Positions 52,724 through 60,013 of a stretch of 64,000 nucleotides of DNA are shown here, one piece after another. A program made the translations under genes and the position numbers. The notes beneath the pieces were generated by a model. It was not told the origin of the DNA, did not search any database, and saw nothing but the letters and a program-made list of their open reading frames with translations. Source of the DNA: Caryophanon sp036309765 (lineage in GTDB: Bacteria > Bacillota > Bacilli > Bacillales_A > Planococcaceae). The stretch spans positions 19,982 to 83,981 of the forward strand of contig JAXJTE010000231.1 of assembly GCA_036309765.1 (NCBI GenBank). The letters are read 5' to 3'. Numbering within the stretch: position 1 is the stretch's first letter; the number at the start of each line of letters is the position of its first letter.

Positions 52724-53017
52724 CAAGCTTGTTGATTGGCCAGTGAATTAGCAGGAGCGTATTGCGGCTCGCGTTCCTGGGGCTCGGGGGCGAACACGAT
52801 GTTTGTTCTGCAGGTGGTGCCACATGGACGTGGCGTTCACCACCTTCCTCAAGCCTCCGCACCGCTCCTACGTCGCGCTTTACGGGGTCTTGAGTCACGA
52901 GCTTTTCCCCAAGGAGTCTCGCCGCACGCTCCCTGCCACTGATATACAGCATTTATTTCAGCTTAGTTGTAAAGGTCATGGATTTCACTGTATACAACGG
53001 GCTAATCAACCGACCTA
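52724..53017. mobile_element. MITE-like element, family 1, copy C (294 bp)
   Basis: Termini CAAGCTTGTTGATTGGCCA and, inverted, the CTAATCAACCGACCT end. Flanked by the perfect 9-bp duplication ATCCGTTAT (52715-52723 and 53018-53026). The ends and the GCATTTATTTCAGCTTA block match copy A; the inner GGGGCTCGG and GGTCTTGAGTCACGAGCTTTTCCCC match copy B. It carries a further internal hairpin (GTGGTGCCAC / GTGGCGTTCACCAC) not found in the others. No transposase. Confidence 0.8.
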
Positions 53018-53118
53018 ATCCGTTATATCTTCATTTATCTTACTACTAAGATAAATTTCCATCAATACATTACTAGCTTACAGTTTTGTAAAGTATCGTG
53101 TCGATTTGACGTCAAAAT

Positions 53119-53132
53119 TGGAAGCGTTTTCA
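53119..53132. promoter_or_regulatory. Possible cre (CcpA) site
   Basis: TGGAAGCGTTTTCA is a near match to the catabolite-responsive element. It lies between yqkE and the Spx-like gene, on the far side of the MITE, so any link to the Spx-like gene is uncertain. Confidence 0.35.
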
Positions 53133-53146
53133 AAAAAAGCGTAAAA

Positions 53147-53180
53147 AAAACGATGCGAAGCTGTGTCCGCACCGTCATCT
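53147..53180 (-). terminator. Terminator of yqkE
   Basis: Minus-strand CGGTGCG and CGCATCG arms around a GACACAGCTT loop, followed by eight T. The rest of 53027-53146 is AT-rich with no gene seen. Confidence 0.6.
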
Positions 53181-53181
53181 A

Positions 53182-53430
53182 TTAGAATTTTGAGCCTTTG
53201 TCGCCGTATGCGTTTAATAGCTCCTCAAACGACATGTTTTTCTCGCGCTGTTTACGCTCTTGCTTTTTTTGCTCTGCTAGCGCTTTTGCATCTTGCTCTT
53301 CTTTTTCCAGTAACCCTTGCTTTGCTTGCTGAAGCTTCGCTAATACGTCGCCACCTAATTGATCTTTCAGTGACAGCTGCTCCTTTTTTTCATAGCTCGG
53401 TGCTTGTTGCTGCTGTTTCTTTTTCGCCAT
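53182..53430 (-). CDS. yqkE: YqkE-like protein (DUF3886)
   Basis: 82-residue, highly charged helical protein: MAKKKQQQQ start, LSLKDQLGGDVLAKLQQAKQ core and a Lys/Glu/Gln coiled segment ending in MSFEELLNAYGDKGSKF. Size, basic start and the KDQL core fit YqkE (DUF3886), which in B. subtilis lies next to yqkF. Function unknown; no membrane helix or cysteine. Confidence 0.75.
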   Translation of the reverse strand: MAKKKQQQQAPSYEKKEQLSLKDQLGGDVLAKLQQAKQGLLEKEEQDAKALAEQKKQERKQREKNMSFEELLNAYGDKGSKF

Positions 53431-53455
53431 GTGTAGTCCCTCCTATTGTACAAAC

Positions 53456-53496
53456 AAGGCTGCCGCATCCGTTTTCACGCACGCGACAGCCTTTAG
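53456..53496 (-). terminator. Probable terminator of yneF
   Basis: Minus-strand AGGCTGTCGC and GCGGCAGCCT arms followed by TGTTTG; the T-run is weak. Confidence 0.5.
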
Positions 53497-53498
53497 TA

Positions 53499-53720
53499 TT
53501 ATTTATCTTGAACTTTATTCATTTGGGCCATCATTTGACGAATTTTCTTTTCAGACGGCTTTTGACCCATTTGCATCATCATCATACGTAACATGTTTTC
53601 GTTAATTGGTGGGTTTTCTTTTAAGTATTTTTCCATATATTTACGAGCAATAAAGAAACCTAATGCTGTACCCCCGATTAATGCCACAATAATTAATACG
53701 ATTGCTAACCATAATTGCAT
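53499..53720 (-). CDS. yneF: YneF family membrane protein (UPF0154)
   Basis: 73-residue protein: one membrane helix at about 4-25 (LWLAIVLIIVALIGGTALGF) and a methionine-rich cytoplasmic part, INENMLRMMMMQMGQKPSEKKIRQMM, which is the family signature. Function unknown. The ATG at 53720 follows GGAGGAGG. In B. subtilis yneF also lies close to tkt. Confidence 0.92.
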   Translation of the reverse strand: MQLWLAIVLIIVALIGGTALGFFIARKYMEKYLKENPPINENMLRMMMMQMGQKPSEKKIRQMMAQMNKVQDK

Positions 53721-53872
53721 GTTATCCAACCTCCTCCACTTGCGATGTCCGAGAAAAACTCTCCACGCTCGATTATACACTAATTTTAAAGGTGATACTA
53801 CAACTTAATACATCGAAAGTATACACATATTGCTTTTCATCATTATGCCAAAAAATGTGCCATTACACAATA

Positions 53873-53909
53873 AAACAGCGCCGAAGTGAATATGCCTCGG
53901 CGCTGTTTA
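53873..53909 (-). terminator. Terminator of tkt
   Basis: Minus-strand CAGCGCCGAGG-type arm pairs with TTCGGCGCTG, followed by TTTTA, just after the tkt stop. Confidence 0.75.
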
Positions 53910-53912
53910 TAA

Positions 53913-55895
53913 TTATAGTGCTTTTACTTTCGCTACTACGTTCTCTACTGTGAAGCCGTATTTTTCCATTACGATTTCGCCTGGCGCTGATGCACCGAAC
54001 TTGTCGATTGCCAGTACGTCACCGTTGAAACCAGTGTATTTATGCCAACCGAATGAAGAACCCATTTCGATTGCTAAACGTTTCGTTACTGTGCTTGGTA
54101 ATACTGACTCTTTGTATTCCGCTGATTGCTTTTCGAAGCGATCCATTGCTGGCATTGAGACAACTGATGCGTCGATGCCGTCTGCTGCTAATGCTTTTTG
54201 TGCGTCTACTGCTAACGATACTTCAGAACCTGTTGCAATTAAGATTGCATCTGGTGTTTCTTTCGTCGCTGGAGATACTACGTAAGCACCTTTTTCAACA
54301 CCTGCATATACCGCTTCAACTGGCGCGTTTAACACCGGTAAGTTTTGGCGAGACAATACAAGTAATGTTGGTGTGCTTTTTGATTCTACTGCGATTTTCC
54401 ATGCAGCTGCTGATTCGTTCGCATCTGCTGGACGGATTACTGATAAGTTTGGCATTGCGCGTAATGAAGCTAAATGCTCGATTGGCTCATGCGTTGGACC
54501 ATCTTCACCAACAGCGATTGAATCGTGTGTAAATACGTATGTTACTGGTAAGCCCATTAGTGCTGATAAACGGATTGCTGGACGCACGTAGTCAGAGAAT
54601 ACGAAGAACGTACCGCCGAATACTTTTAAGCCGCCGTGTAATGCCATACCGTTAAGCGCTGCACCCATTGCGAATTCACGTACGCCGAACCAAATGTTAC
54701 GACCTGCGTAATCGTCTTTTGAGAAGTCGCCTGCACCTTTCATCGTCGTTTTGTTTGAGCCAGCTAAGTCAGCTGAACCACCGAAGAATGAAGGTACTGC
54801 TTGTGCGATGGCGTTAATCGTGTCACCTGAAGATGAACGTGTTGCTACTGATTTACCAATCTCGTACTGTGGTAAATCTGTTACAACGATTTTGCCTTCG
54901 ATTGCTTCTTCTAATTGTGCTGCAAGTTCTGGGAATGCTGCTTTGTACGCGTCAAATTGTGCGTTCCAAGCCGCTTCTGCATCTTCACCTTGTACTTTTG
55001 CCGCTGCGTCAAATGTGTCATACACTTCAGTTGGAATGTCGAATGCTTCGCGCTCCCAACCGTATGCTGCTTTCGTTAATGCTACTTCGTCAGTTCCTAG
55101 TGGCGCACCGTGAGAATCTGCTTTACCCGATTTGTTTGGTGAACCAAAACCGATAACTGTTTTTACTTCGATAATTGTTGGACCGTTTAACGTTTTTGCT
55201 GCTGCAATTTTTTCGTTAATGTCTGTAATGTCGTTGCCGTCTTGTACTTTTAAATAGCTCCAGCCGTAAGACTCGAAGCGCTTTTGAATGTTTTCAGAGA
55301 ATGACTTTTCTAAATCGCCATCTAATGAAATGTCGTTTGAATCGTAAAGAACGATTAATTTATCAAGCTCTAAGTGACCTGCAAGTGAAATCGCTTCTGC
55401 TGCAACGCCTTCCATTAAGTCACCGTCGCCACATAGTGCGAATGTGTAGTGATCGATTACGTCATGACCTTCTTTGTTGTACGTTGCGGCTAGATGCTTT
55501 TCTGCCATTGCCATACCAACAGCCATACCAATCCCTTGACCAAGTGGACCTGTCGTTGCTTCAACGCCCGCTGTGTGACCGAACTCTGGGTGACCTGGTG
55601 TTTTTGAATCCCATTGACGGAAGTTTTTAATTTCGTCTAGCTCTAAGCCGTAGCCACCTAAGTGTAATAGGCTATAAAGAAGCATTGAGCCGTGACCTGC
55701 TGAAAGAATGAAGCGATCGCGGTTGAACCACGCTGGATTTTGTGGATTGTGGCGAAGTTGTTTCGTCCATAAAGTATATGCCATTGGCGCTGCACCCATT
55801 GGTAAACCTGGGTGGCCAGAATTTGCTTTTTCGATTGCATCGATTGATAATGTTCGAATTGCATTAATTGCTAATTGATCCGCTTGTAGAGTCAT
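53913..55895 (-). CDS. tkt: Transketolase
   Basis: Thiamine-diphosphate enzyme of the pentose phosphate pathway. 660 residues: N-terminal ThDP-binding domain (KANSGHPGLPMGAAPMA at about 19-35; GDGDLMEGVAAEA near 154-166 and the ND Mg2+ site), Pyr domain (FVFSDYVRPAIRLSAL, THDSIAVGEDGPTHEPIE) and C-terminal domain. All catalytic histidines of the family are in place. ynzC, yneB and yneA lie upstream as in B. subtilis. Confidence 0.96.
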   Translation of the reverse strand: MTLQADQLAINAIRTLSIDAIEKANSGHPGLPMGAAPMAYTLWTKQLRHNPQNPAWFNRDRFILSAGHGSMLLYSLLHLGGYGLELDEIKNFRQWDSKTPGHPEFGHTAGVEATTGPLGQGIGMAVGMAMAEKHLAATYNKEGHDVIDHYTFALCGDGDLMEGVAAEAISLAGHLELDKLIVLYDSNDISLDGDLEKSFSENIQKRFESYGWSYLKVQDGNDITDINEKIAAAKTLNGPTIIEVKTVIGFGSPNKSGKADSHGAPLGTDEVALTKAAYGWEREAFDIPTEVYDTFDAAAKVQGEDAEAAWNAQFDAYKAAFPELAAQLEEAIEGKIVVTDLPQYEIGKSVATRSSSGDTINAIAQAVPSFFGGSADLAGSNKTTMKGAGDFSKDDYAGRNIWFGVREFAMGAALNGMALHGGLKVFGGTFFVFSDYVRPAIRLSALMGLPVTYVFTHDSIAVGEDGPTHEPIEHLASLRAMPNLSVIRPADANESAAAWKIAVESKSTPTLLVLSRQNLPVLNAPVEAVYAGVEKGAYVVSPATKETPDAILIATGSEVSLAVDAQKALAADGIDASVVSMPAMDRFEKQSAEYKESVLPSTVTKRLAIEMGSSFGWHKYTGFNGDVLAIDKFGASAPGEIVMEKYGFTVENVVAKVKAL

Positions 55896-56144
55896 GTTAA
55901 AAGAGACATCCTTTCTCGTTCCATAATAAAATCTTCATAGTACAGTTTATGCAAATTTGACGAATAAAACAATGCTATTTTGCATCATTAACAAAAAAAT
56001 TATGACATATTTTTTAATTATGACATACTAATTAACGTTTTTTCATTAATTTGCATGATGATTAGCTATATACATTGAACTTAATACTGTGACAGTTCAT
56101 TCTTTTGTTTCGGCGGACGCTTTTCGCAGGCACGTCACATCACA
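55896..56144. other. Gap between tkt and ynzC
   Basis: AT-rich leader of tkt. Near 56112-56140 a short CGGCGGACGCTTTTCGCAGG stretch resembles a decayed piece of the GC-rich palindromes seen elsewhere in the window. No gene. Confidence 0.35.
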
Positions 56145-56378
56145 CTAGTTTAAAAACTTATTCGCTTTAATTTCTTTTAACTTATCTGGTGTTACGTCGT
56201 TGCCTTCTGGATCAACAATTTTTAAGCTTTCGATATTGTCACGCATCGTTGCGCGGAATGTCTCTAAATATTCTGCACGTAACGCCGCTTGCTCTTTCGT
56301 TTCAGCATCCGTTAATGTGCCTGCTTTTTTCTTTTTTGATAATTCGTTAATGCGCTGTAATTTTTCTTTTGATAACAT
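56145..56378 (-). CDS. ynzC: YnzC-like protein (DUF896)
   Basis: 77-residue protein starting MLSKEKLQRINELSKKKKAG, a helical hairpin typical of UPF0291/DUF896, followed by TKEQAALRAEYLETFRATMR. In B. subtilis ynzC is the last gene of the SOS-induced yneA-yneB-ynzC operon, and the order here is the same. Biochemical function is not established. Confidence 0.9.
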   Translation of the reverse strand: MLSKEKLQRINELSKKKKAGTLTDAETKEQAALRAEYLETFRATMRDNIESLKIVDPEGNDVTPDKLKEIKANKFLN

Positions 56379-56446
56379 ATTTTCTCAACCTTTCTAATAG
56401 TACGTTCTATACAAAGGTATGCAAAAAAGGCTAGAATCGCAAGCAT

Positions 56447-57100
56447 TTAATCTTCTAGCTGTGCCTCATACTCCATAAATCGGCGGTGGATGGTCGCCTT
56501 GCTCGCTTTAAAGCCGCGCGTGCGCAAAGTCATCGCAATTTCTTGAAACGTTAACCCTTCCTTGCGCAGTTGTACAATTTCTTCAATCGGCACGTCGATG
56601 CGCTCGCGTCCTTCCGGGTTGCCGCGCTTCGTTAAATTTTTTTCAGGTCGGTAACCATTTTCAATCGCGCGTTGCATCCCTCGCTTAATTTTGGCGTTAT
56701 GTACTTTGCGCTGATATTCCTCAACGATTGCTAAAATTTCAAGCATCATCGTATCCATATCCGTCAGTGCCATTTGTCCACCGTTACTAAGCGTATAGAC
56801 CGTAACGCCTTGCTTTATCAGCATATGAATAATGGCCATACGCGCATTGCCACGCCCAAGCCTCGTTTCATCCTGCACACAAATGACGTCAATGCTGTAC
56901 TCCTTCATATAGGCAAATAAATCGAGCAAGCCATCTCGCTCAACATCGTAGCCACTATGCTCATCTGTAAAAATAGCTGCGACGTCATAGCCGAGTTGCT
57001 GCGCGAATGTTTGTAACTCCTGTTGCTGCCGCTGTAAAGATGTTTGCTGCTGCTCTTTTTGTGTACTCACACGACAATAAATGACACATTGTTGTTTCAT
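56447..57100 (-). CDS. yneB: Serine resolvase YneB
   Basis: 217-residue serine recombinase: catalytic domain with nucleophile serine in YCRVST (about 8-13), DEHSGYDVERDGLLDLF, and the arginine-rich QDETRLGRGNARMA; C-terminal DNA-binding helix-turn-helix (LTFQEIAMTLRTRGFKASKA). Although resolvase-like, it is part of the conserved chromosomal lexA-yneA-yneB-ynzC group and not sign of a mobile element. Its ATG overlaps the stop of yneA by one base. Confidence 0.92.
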   Translation of the reverse strand: MKQQCVIYCRVSTQKEQQQTSLQRQQQELQTFAQQLGYDVAAIFTDEHSGYDVERDGLLDLFAYMKEYSIDVICVQDETRLGRGNARMAIIHMLIKQGVTVYTLSNGGQMALTDMDTMMLEILAIVEEYQRKVHNAKIKRGMQRAIENGYRPEKNLTKRGNPEGRERIDVPIEEIVQLRKEGLTFQEIAMTLRTRGFKASKATIHRRFMEYEAQLED

Positions 57101-57411
57101 TAGCTACTGCTCACCAACCTTCGTTCAATTGTATCCATGATGTTGACTGTATCATGTATCGGCACGACGACGTACTGCCCTCGATATACGTATGTGCCAA
57201 AATGCATGTTGTTTTCGCGTTCAAATATAGCGAGCCACTTCGCCTCACTTAACGTACCGCGATACTGTTCGGCAAGCGCATGGACATCCTCACCATGCTG
57301 TACAGTATGCACCATATACGATACATCTTCTTTCAATAGAAAAAAACCGACAATACACATAAGCACCGTTAATTTCATGACATATAATACAAAATGTTTG
57401 AGCTGTTCCAT
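57100..57411 (-). CDS. yneA: Cell division suppressor YneA
   Basis: 103 residues: membrane helix at about 8-26 (YVMKLTVLMCIVGFFLL) and an extracellular LysM-like domain (about 33-82; HTVQHGEDVHALAEQYRG). In B. subtilis YneA is made under LexA control and delays septum completion during DNA damage. Two LexA boxes upstream support the same control here. ATG at 57411 follows AGAGGTG; the open frame reaches 57486 without another good start. Confidence 0.9.
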   Translation of the reverse strand: MEQLKHFVLYVMKLTVLMCIVGFFLLKEDVSYMVHTVQHGEDVHALAEQYRGTLSEAKWLAIFERENNMHFGTYVYRGQYVVVPIHDTVNIMDTIERRLVSSS

Positions 57412-57429
57412 TACGTCACCTCTTTTTAC

Positions 57430-57441
57430 GAACAAACGTTC
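57430..57441. promoter_or_regulatory. LexA (SOS) box 1
   Basis: GAACAAACGTTC fits GAACnnnnGTTC exactly. It lies 18 nt upstream of the yneA start, downstream of its -10 box. Confidence 0.85.
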
Positions 57442-57457
57442 ACCTTTCATTAAAAAT

Positions 57458-57486
57458 AATGTAATGCGAACATTCGTTTTTGTCAA
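57458..57486 (-). promoter_or_regulatory. Sigma-A promoter of yneA
   Basis: TTGACA, 17 nt spacer, TACATT. SOS box 2 lies within the spacer. Confidence 0.75.
57468..57479. promoter_or_regulatory. LexA (SOS) box 2
   Basis: GAACATTCGTTT matches GAACnnnnGTTC in all but the last base and sits inside the yneA promoter. Confidence 0.75.
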
Positions 57487-57496
57487 CCACTTTTTA

Positions 57497-57508
57497 GAAC
57501 TTGTGTTT
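57497..57508. promoter_or_regulatory. LexA (SOS) box 3
   Basis: GAACTTGTGTTT, one mismatch to GAACnnnnGTTC, overlapping the -35 side of the lexA promoter; expected for autoregulation. Confidence 0.65.
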
Positions 57509-57535
57509 GCACTTTAGTACAACAGTTGTTATACT
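57507..57535 (+). promoter_or_regulatory. Sigma-A promoter of lexA
   Basis: TTGCAC, 17 nt spacer, TATACT, 35 nt upstream of the chosen lexA start. Confidence 0.7.
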
Positions 57536-57570
57536 ATTTGTAATAAAAATAGGTAGGAGAGGTGAGAATG

Positions 57571-58194
57571 ATGAAAAAAGCATCGAAGCGACAGCACGAC
57601 ATTTTAAACTTCATTAAAGACGAGGTGCGCACAAAAGGCTATCCACCGTCTGTACGTGAAATTGGTGAAGCAGTCGGTTTAGCGTCAAGCTCAACCGTTC
57701 ACGGACATTTAGCACGACTTGAAAGTAAAGGTTTAATTCGCCGAGATCCTACGAAGCCTCGCGCAATTGAAATTTTAGATCAGCGAGAAATGAATGGTTT
57801 ACGTAAAGCAGAAGTGATGCACGTACCTTTAATTGGTAAAGTAACAGCTGGCTCACCAATTACAGCGATTGAAAATATTGAAGAATACTTCCCACTACCA
57901 AGCACATATGCAAATGGCGACGATTCTGTGTTCATGCTTGAAATTATGGGCGAGTCGATGATTGACGCAGGCATTTTAAATGGTGACTACGTAATCGTCC
58001 GTCAAACGAATACCGCATCAAACGGCGACATCGTTGTCGCGATGACGATTGACAATGAAGCAACGGTGAAGCGCTTCTTTAAAGAAGATGGCTATTTCCG
58101 TCTGCAACCTGAAAATGCGACGATGGCTCCAATCATTGTCGAGGACGTAACAATTTTAGGGAAAGTTGTTGGACTTTACCGCAACATTCAATAA
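57571..58194 (+). CDS. lexA: SOS repressor LexA
   Basis: 207 residues: N-terminal winged helix (SKRQHDILNFIKDEVRTKGY, PPSVREIGEAVGLASSSTVH), Ala-Gly cleavage site in VTAGSP (about 91-96), catalytic serine in MGESMIDAG (about 131) and lysine in ATVKRF (about 169). RecA-stimulated self-cleavage induces the SOS regulon. I prefer the ATG at 57571; ATG 57568 and GTG 57562 are in frame but too close to AGGAGAGG. Divergent from yneA. Confidence 0.95.
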   Translation: MKKASKRQHDILNFIKDEVRTKGYPPSVREIGEAVGLASSSTVHGHLARLESKGLIRRDPTKPRAIEILDQREMNGLRKAEVMHVPLIGKVTAGSPITAIENIEEYFPLPSTYANGDDSVFMLEIMGESMIDAGILNGDYVIVRQTNTASNGDIVVAMTIDNEATVKRFFKEDGYFRLQPENATMAPIIVEDVTILGKVVGLYRNIQ

Positions 58195-58197
58195 CAT

Positions 58198-58236
58198 AAA
58201 AAATCATTCGAGACGACATGGCCTCGAATGATTTTT
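58198..58236. terminator. Bidirectional terminator between lexA and dapF
   Basis: AAAATCATTCGAG and CTCGAATGATTTTT arms around ACGACATGGC. Confidence 0.85.
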
Positions 58237-58241
58237 GCGTT

Positions 58242-59093
58242 TTATGTAAAAAAGATACCGTCTGCAATAAATTCAGCTGGGCCGGTCATCCATACGTCGC
58301 CACTTGCATCCCACTTAATCGTTAAATCGCCGCCAGCTAAATGCACGAGGACATCCTCACCGCGTTTACACTTTCCGTTTACAACCGCCGCAACGACCGC
58401 TCCGCACGCCCCTGTACCGCACGCCTCCGTCACACCTGAACCACGCTCCCATACGCGAAAATTTAACTCTGTATCACTCACAACTTCAATAAACTCGACG
58501 TTCGTACGCTGCAAAAATACGTCATGCGTTTCAATTTGACCACCAAGTGTATGTAATGGTGCTTCCTCAATATGCTCGACGAAAAACACCGCATGTGGAT
58601 TGCCTAAAAAAACGTTCGTCATCTGTAATGTATGCCCTTCCACAACGAACGGCTCATTAATGACGTGTGCGGTTTGCTCACCCGTCATGTTCATCGCTGC
58701 TCGGTCAAATGCAGGCTTGCCCATATTGATCGTAATTGTGCTTGCAACGCCGTGTTGCGCTGTCACCTGCACGTAATTAAGCCCGGATTTTGTCGCAATA
58801 GTAAACTGTTCATGCGGTAAAATGCCCCGGTCGTATACAAATTTTGCAACGCAGCGAAGTGCATTGCCACAGTTCGTTGCCTCTGAGCCGTCCTTGTTAA
58901 AAATACGCATGCCACAATGTGCCTCGTCGGTCGGATGAATGAGTACGATGCCATCTGAGCCGATACCACGCTTCACATCAGACATCGCAATTGCTAGCGG
59001 TACGAGCTGCTCCTCCTGCAAATTGGTGTCGAATAAATTAATATAAATATAATTGTTCCCTAAGCCGTGCATTTTGGTGAATGGAATGTGCAT
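58242..59093 (-). CDS. dapF: Diaminopimelate epimerase
   Basis: Converts LL- to meso-diaminopimelate for lysine and, where used, peptidoglycan. 283 residues with two pseudosymmetric domains; the catalytic cysteines are in ATNCGNALRC (about 72) and VTEACGTGACGA (about 218). KMHGLGNNYIYIN near the start is conserved. The ATG at 59093 is used. This gene is the epimerase that feeds lysA (44.2 kb). Confidence 0.94.
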   Translation of the reverse strand: MHIPFTKMHGLGNNYIYINLFDTNLQEEQLVPLAIAMSDVKRGIGSDGIVLIHPTDEAHCGMRIFNKDGSEATNCGNALRCVAKFVYDRGILPHEQFTIATKSGLNYVQVTAQHGVASTITINMGKPAFDRAAMNMTGEQTAHVINEPFVVEGHTLQMTNVFLGNPHAVFFVEHIEEAPLHTLGGQIETHDVFLQRTNVEFIEVVSDTELNFRVWERGSGVTEACGTGACGAVVAAVVNGKCKRGEDVLVHLAGGDLTIKWDASGDVWMTGPAEFIADGIFFT

Positions 59094-59141
59094 ACAAACG
59101 CCCCCTTTTTTCCTCATCATACAATACTTTCAGAAAAATTA

Positions 59142-59175
59142 AAAAACGTTTATTGGACAAAGCCAATAAACGCTT
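59142..59175 (-). terminator. Terminator of the repeat-protein gene
   Basis: Minus-strand GCGTTTATTGG-CTTTGT-CCAATAAACG followed by TTTTTT. Confidence 0.85.
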
Positions 59176-59821
59176 AACGCTTGTAATAATTAAATCGTGG
59201 CTCTCGGTATTCACCGCGCACATTGTATCCGTTTACATCATAGCCTTGACGGTCATATCCTGCTTCGTTATAGCCATCGCGATTATAGCCTTGGCGACTA
59301 TAGCCTTTTTCATCATAGCCTGCTAGCGTGTAGCCTTGGCGATCAAAGCCATCTTTATCGTAGCCATGGCGATTGTAGCCTTTTCGGTCATAGCCTAACT
59401 GATTGTAGCCATTTTTATCGTAGCCTTCATTGTCAAAGCCGCGCGTATCGTAGCCATTTTTATCATAGCCTTTTCGGTTAAAGCCACGTTTATCAAAGCC
59501 GTCACGATTGTAGCCTTCTCGGTCGTAGCCGTTACGTGCGAAGCCTCGGCGGTCATACCCTTGCGCATTAAAGCCACCTCGGTCAAATCCTTCTCGATCA
59601 TAGCCTAAATAGTTAAACCCCGCTGCATTATACCCTTCATCGTCAAGGAGCGTGCCGTTTTTATGAATGCCTCTTTCGTCAAACTCATGCTCACGCGAAT
59701 TATACAGTCGTATAACTTGTGAATCATTTTGGACTTTCTTCGGTTCATTCGATTGAACATCGTCAACTCCTTGTGTATGCACTTGTTCATTTGTCGATCT
59801 CAATGGAATAATCGAACTCAT
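59174..59821 (-). CDS. Protein of about 28 tandem DxxG(Y/F) pentapeptides
   Basis: Unrecognised 215-residue protein. Residues 1-59 are an ordinary polar N-terminus (MSSIIPLRSTNEQVH...); from about 60 to 199 it consists of 28 consecutive five-residue units with consensus (D/N)-(R/K/x)-x-G-(Y/F), for example DREGF, DKNGY, NRDGY. Two degenerate units (DERGI, HKNGT) precede them. It has no signal peptide, membrane helix or cysteine. It is not the A(D/N)LxX pentapeptide family or MORN. It is monocistronic, with AGGAG close to its start and its own terminator, between dapF and glnA. Tyr/Arg/Gly richness suggests a disordered or repetitive scaffold protein; that is inference. Confidence 0.85.
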   Translation of the reverse strand: MSSIIPLRSTNEQVHTQGVDDVQSNEPKKVQNDSQVIRLYNSREHEFDERGIHKNGTLLDDEGYNAAGFNYLGYDREGFDRGGFNAQGYDRRGFARNGYDREGYNRDGFDKRGFNRKGYDKNGYDTRGFDNEGYDKNGYNQLGYDRKGYNRHGYDKDGFDRQGYTLAGYDEKGYSRQGYNRDGYNEAGYDRQGYDVNGYNVRGEYREPRFNYYKR

Positions 59822-60013
59822 CATAAAACTCCTTTTTTCAATAGTATTGTTATTCCCCTATTTTCTCTAAAAATAATGTTATCTGTCAATATGTCGAACG
59901 TTGTTGTCTTTAATTTTTTTTGCATGATAAAGTAATGGCTAAATTATTATTTCGAAATGACTAAAAACAAAAATAGTTCAAATAGCTTATAAAGCTATTT
60001 GAACTACTTTTAT
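59822..60013. other. Upstream region of the repeat protein and end of glnA
   Basis: Contains the glnA terminator and, on the minus strand, TTGACA at about 59884-59889 with a weak -10 (GAAAAT, 18 nt). No other gene. Confidence 0.35.
59969..60012 (-). terminator. Terminator of the second glnA
   Basis: Minus-strand AGTTCAAATAGCTT and AAGCTATTTGAACT arms followed by ATTTTTG, directly after the stop. Confidence 0.8.

Noticed and set aside
56030..56140. A fourth copy of the family 1 MITE upstream of tkt
   Set aside because: GATTAGC occurs once and a GC-rich stretch follows, but there is no matching inverted end and no target duplication.
56447..57100. Serine recombinase as a sign of a transposon or prophage
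   Set aside because: It is the conserved chromosomal yneB in the lexA-yneA-yneB-ynzC group, with no att sites or other mobile genes around.
59180..59650. Regular short repeats looking like a CRISPR or satellite array
   Set aside because: The period is 15 bp with diverged units and lies wholly inside an open frame, encoding five-residue protein repeats. No constant 25-40 bp repeat with unique spacers.
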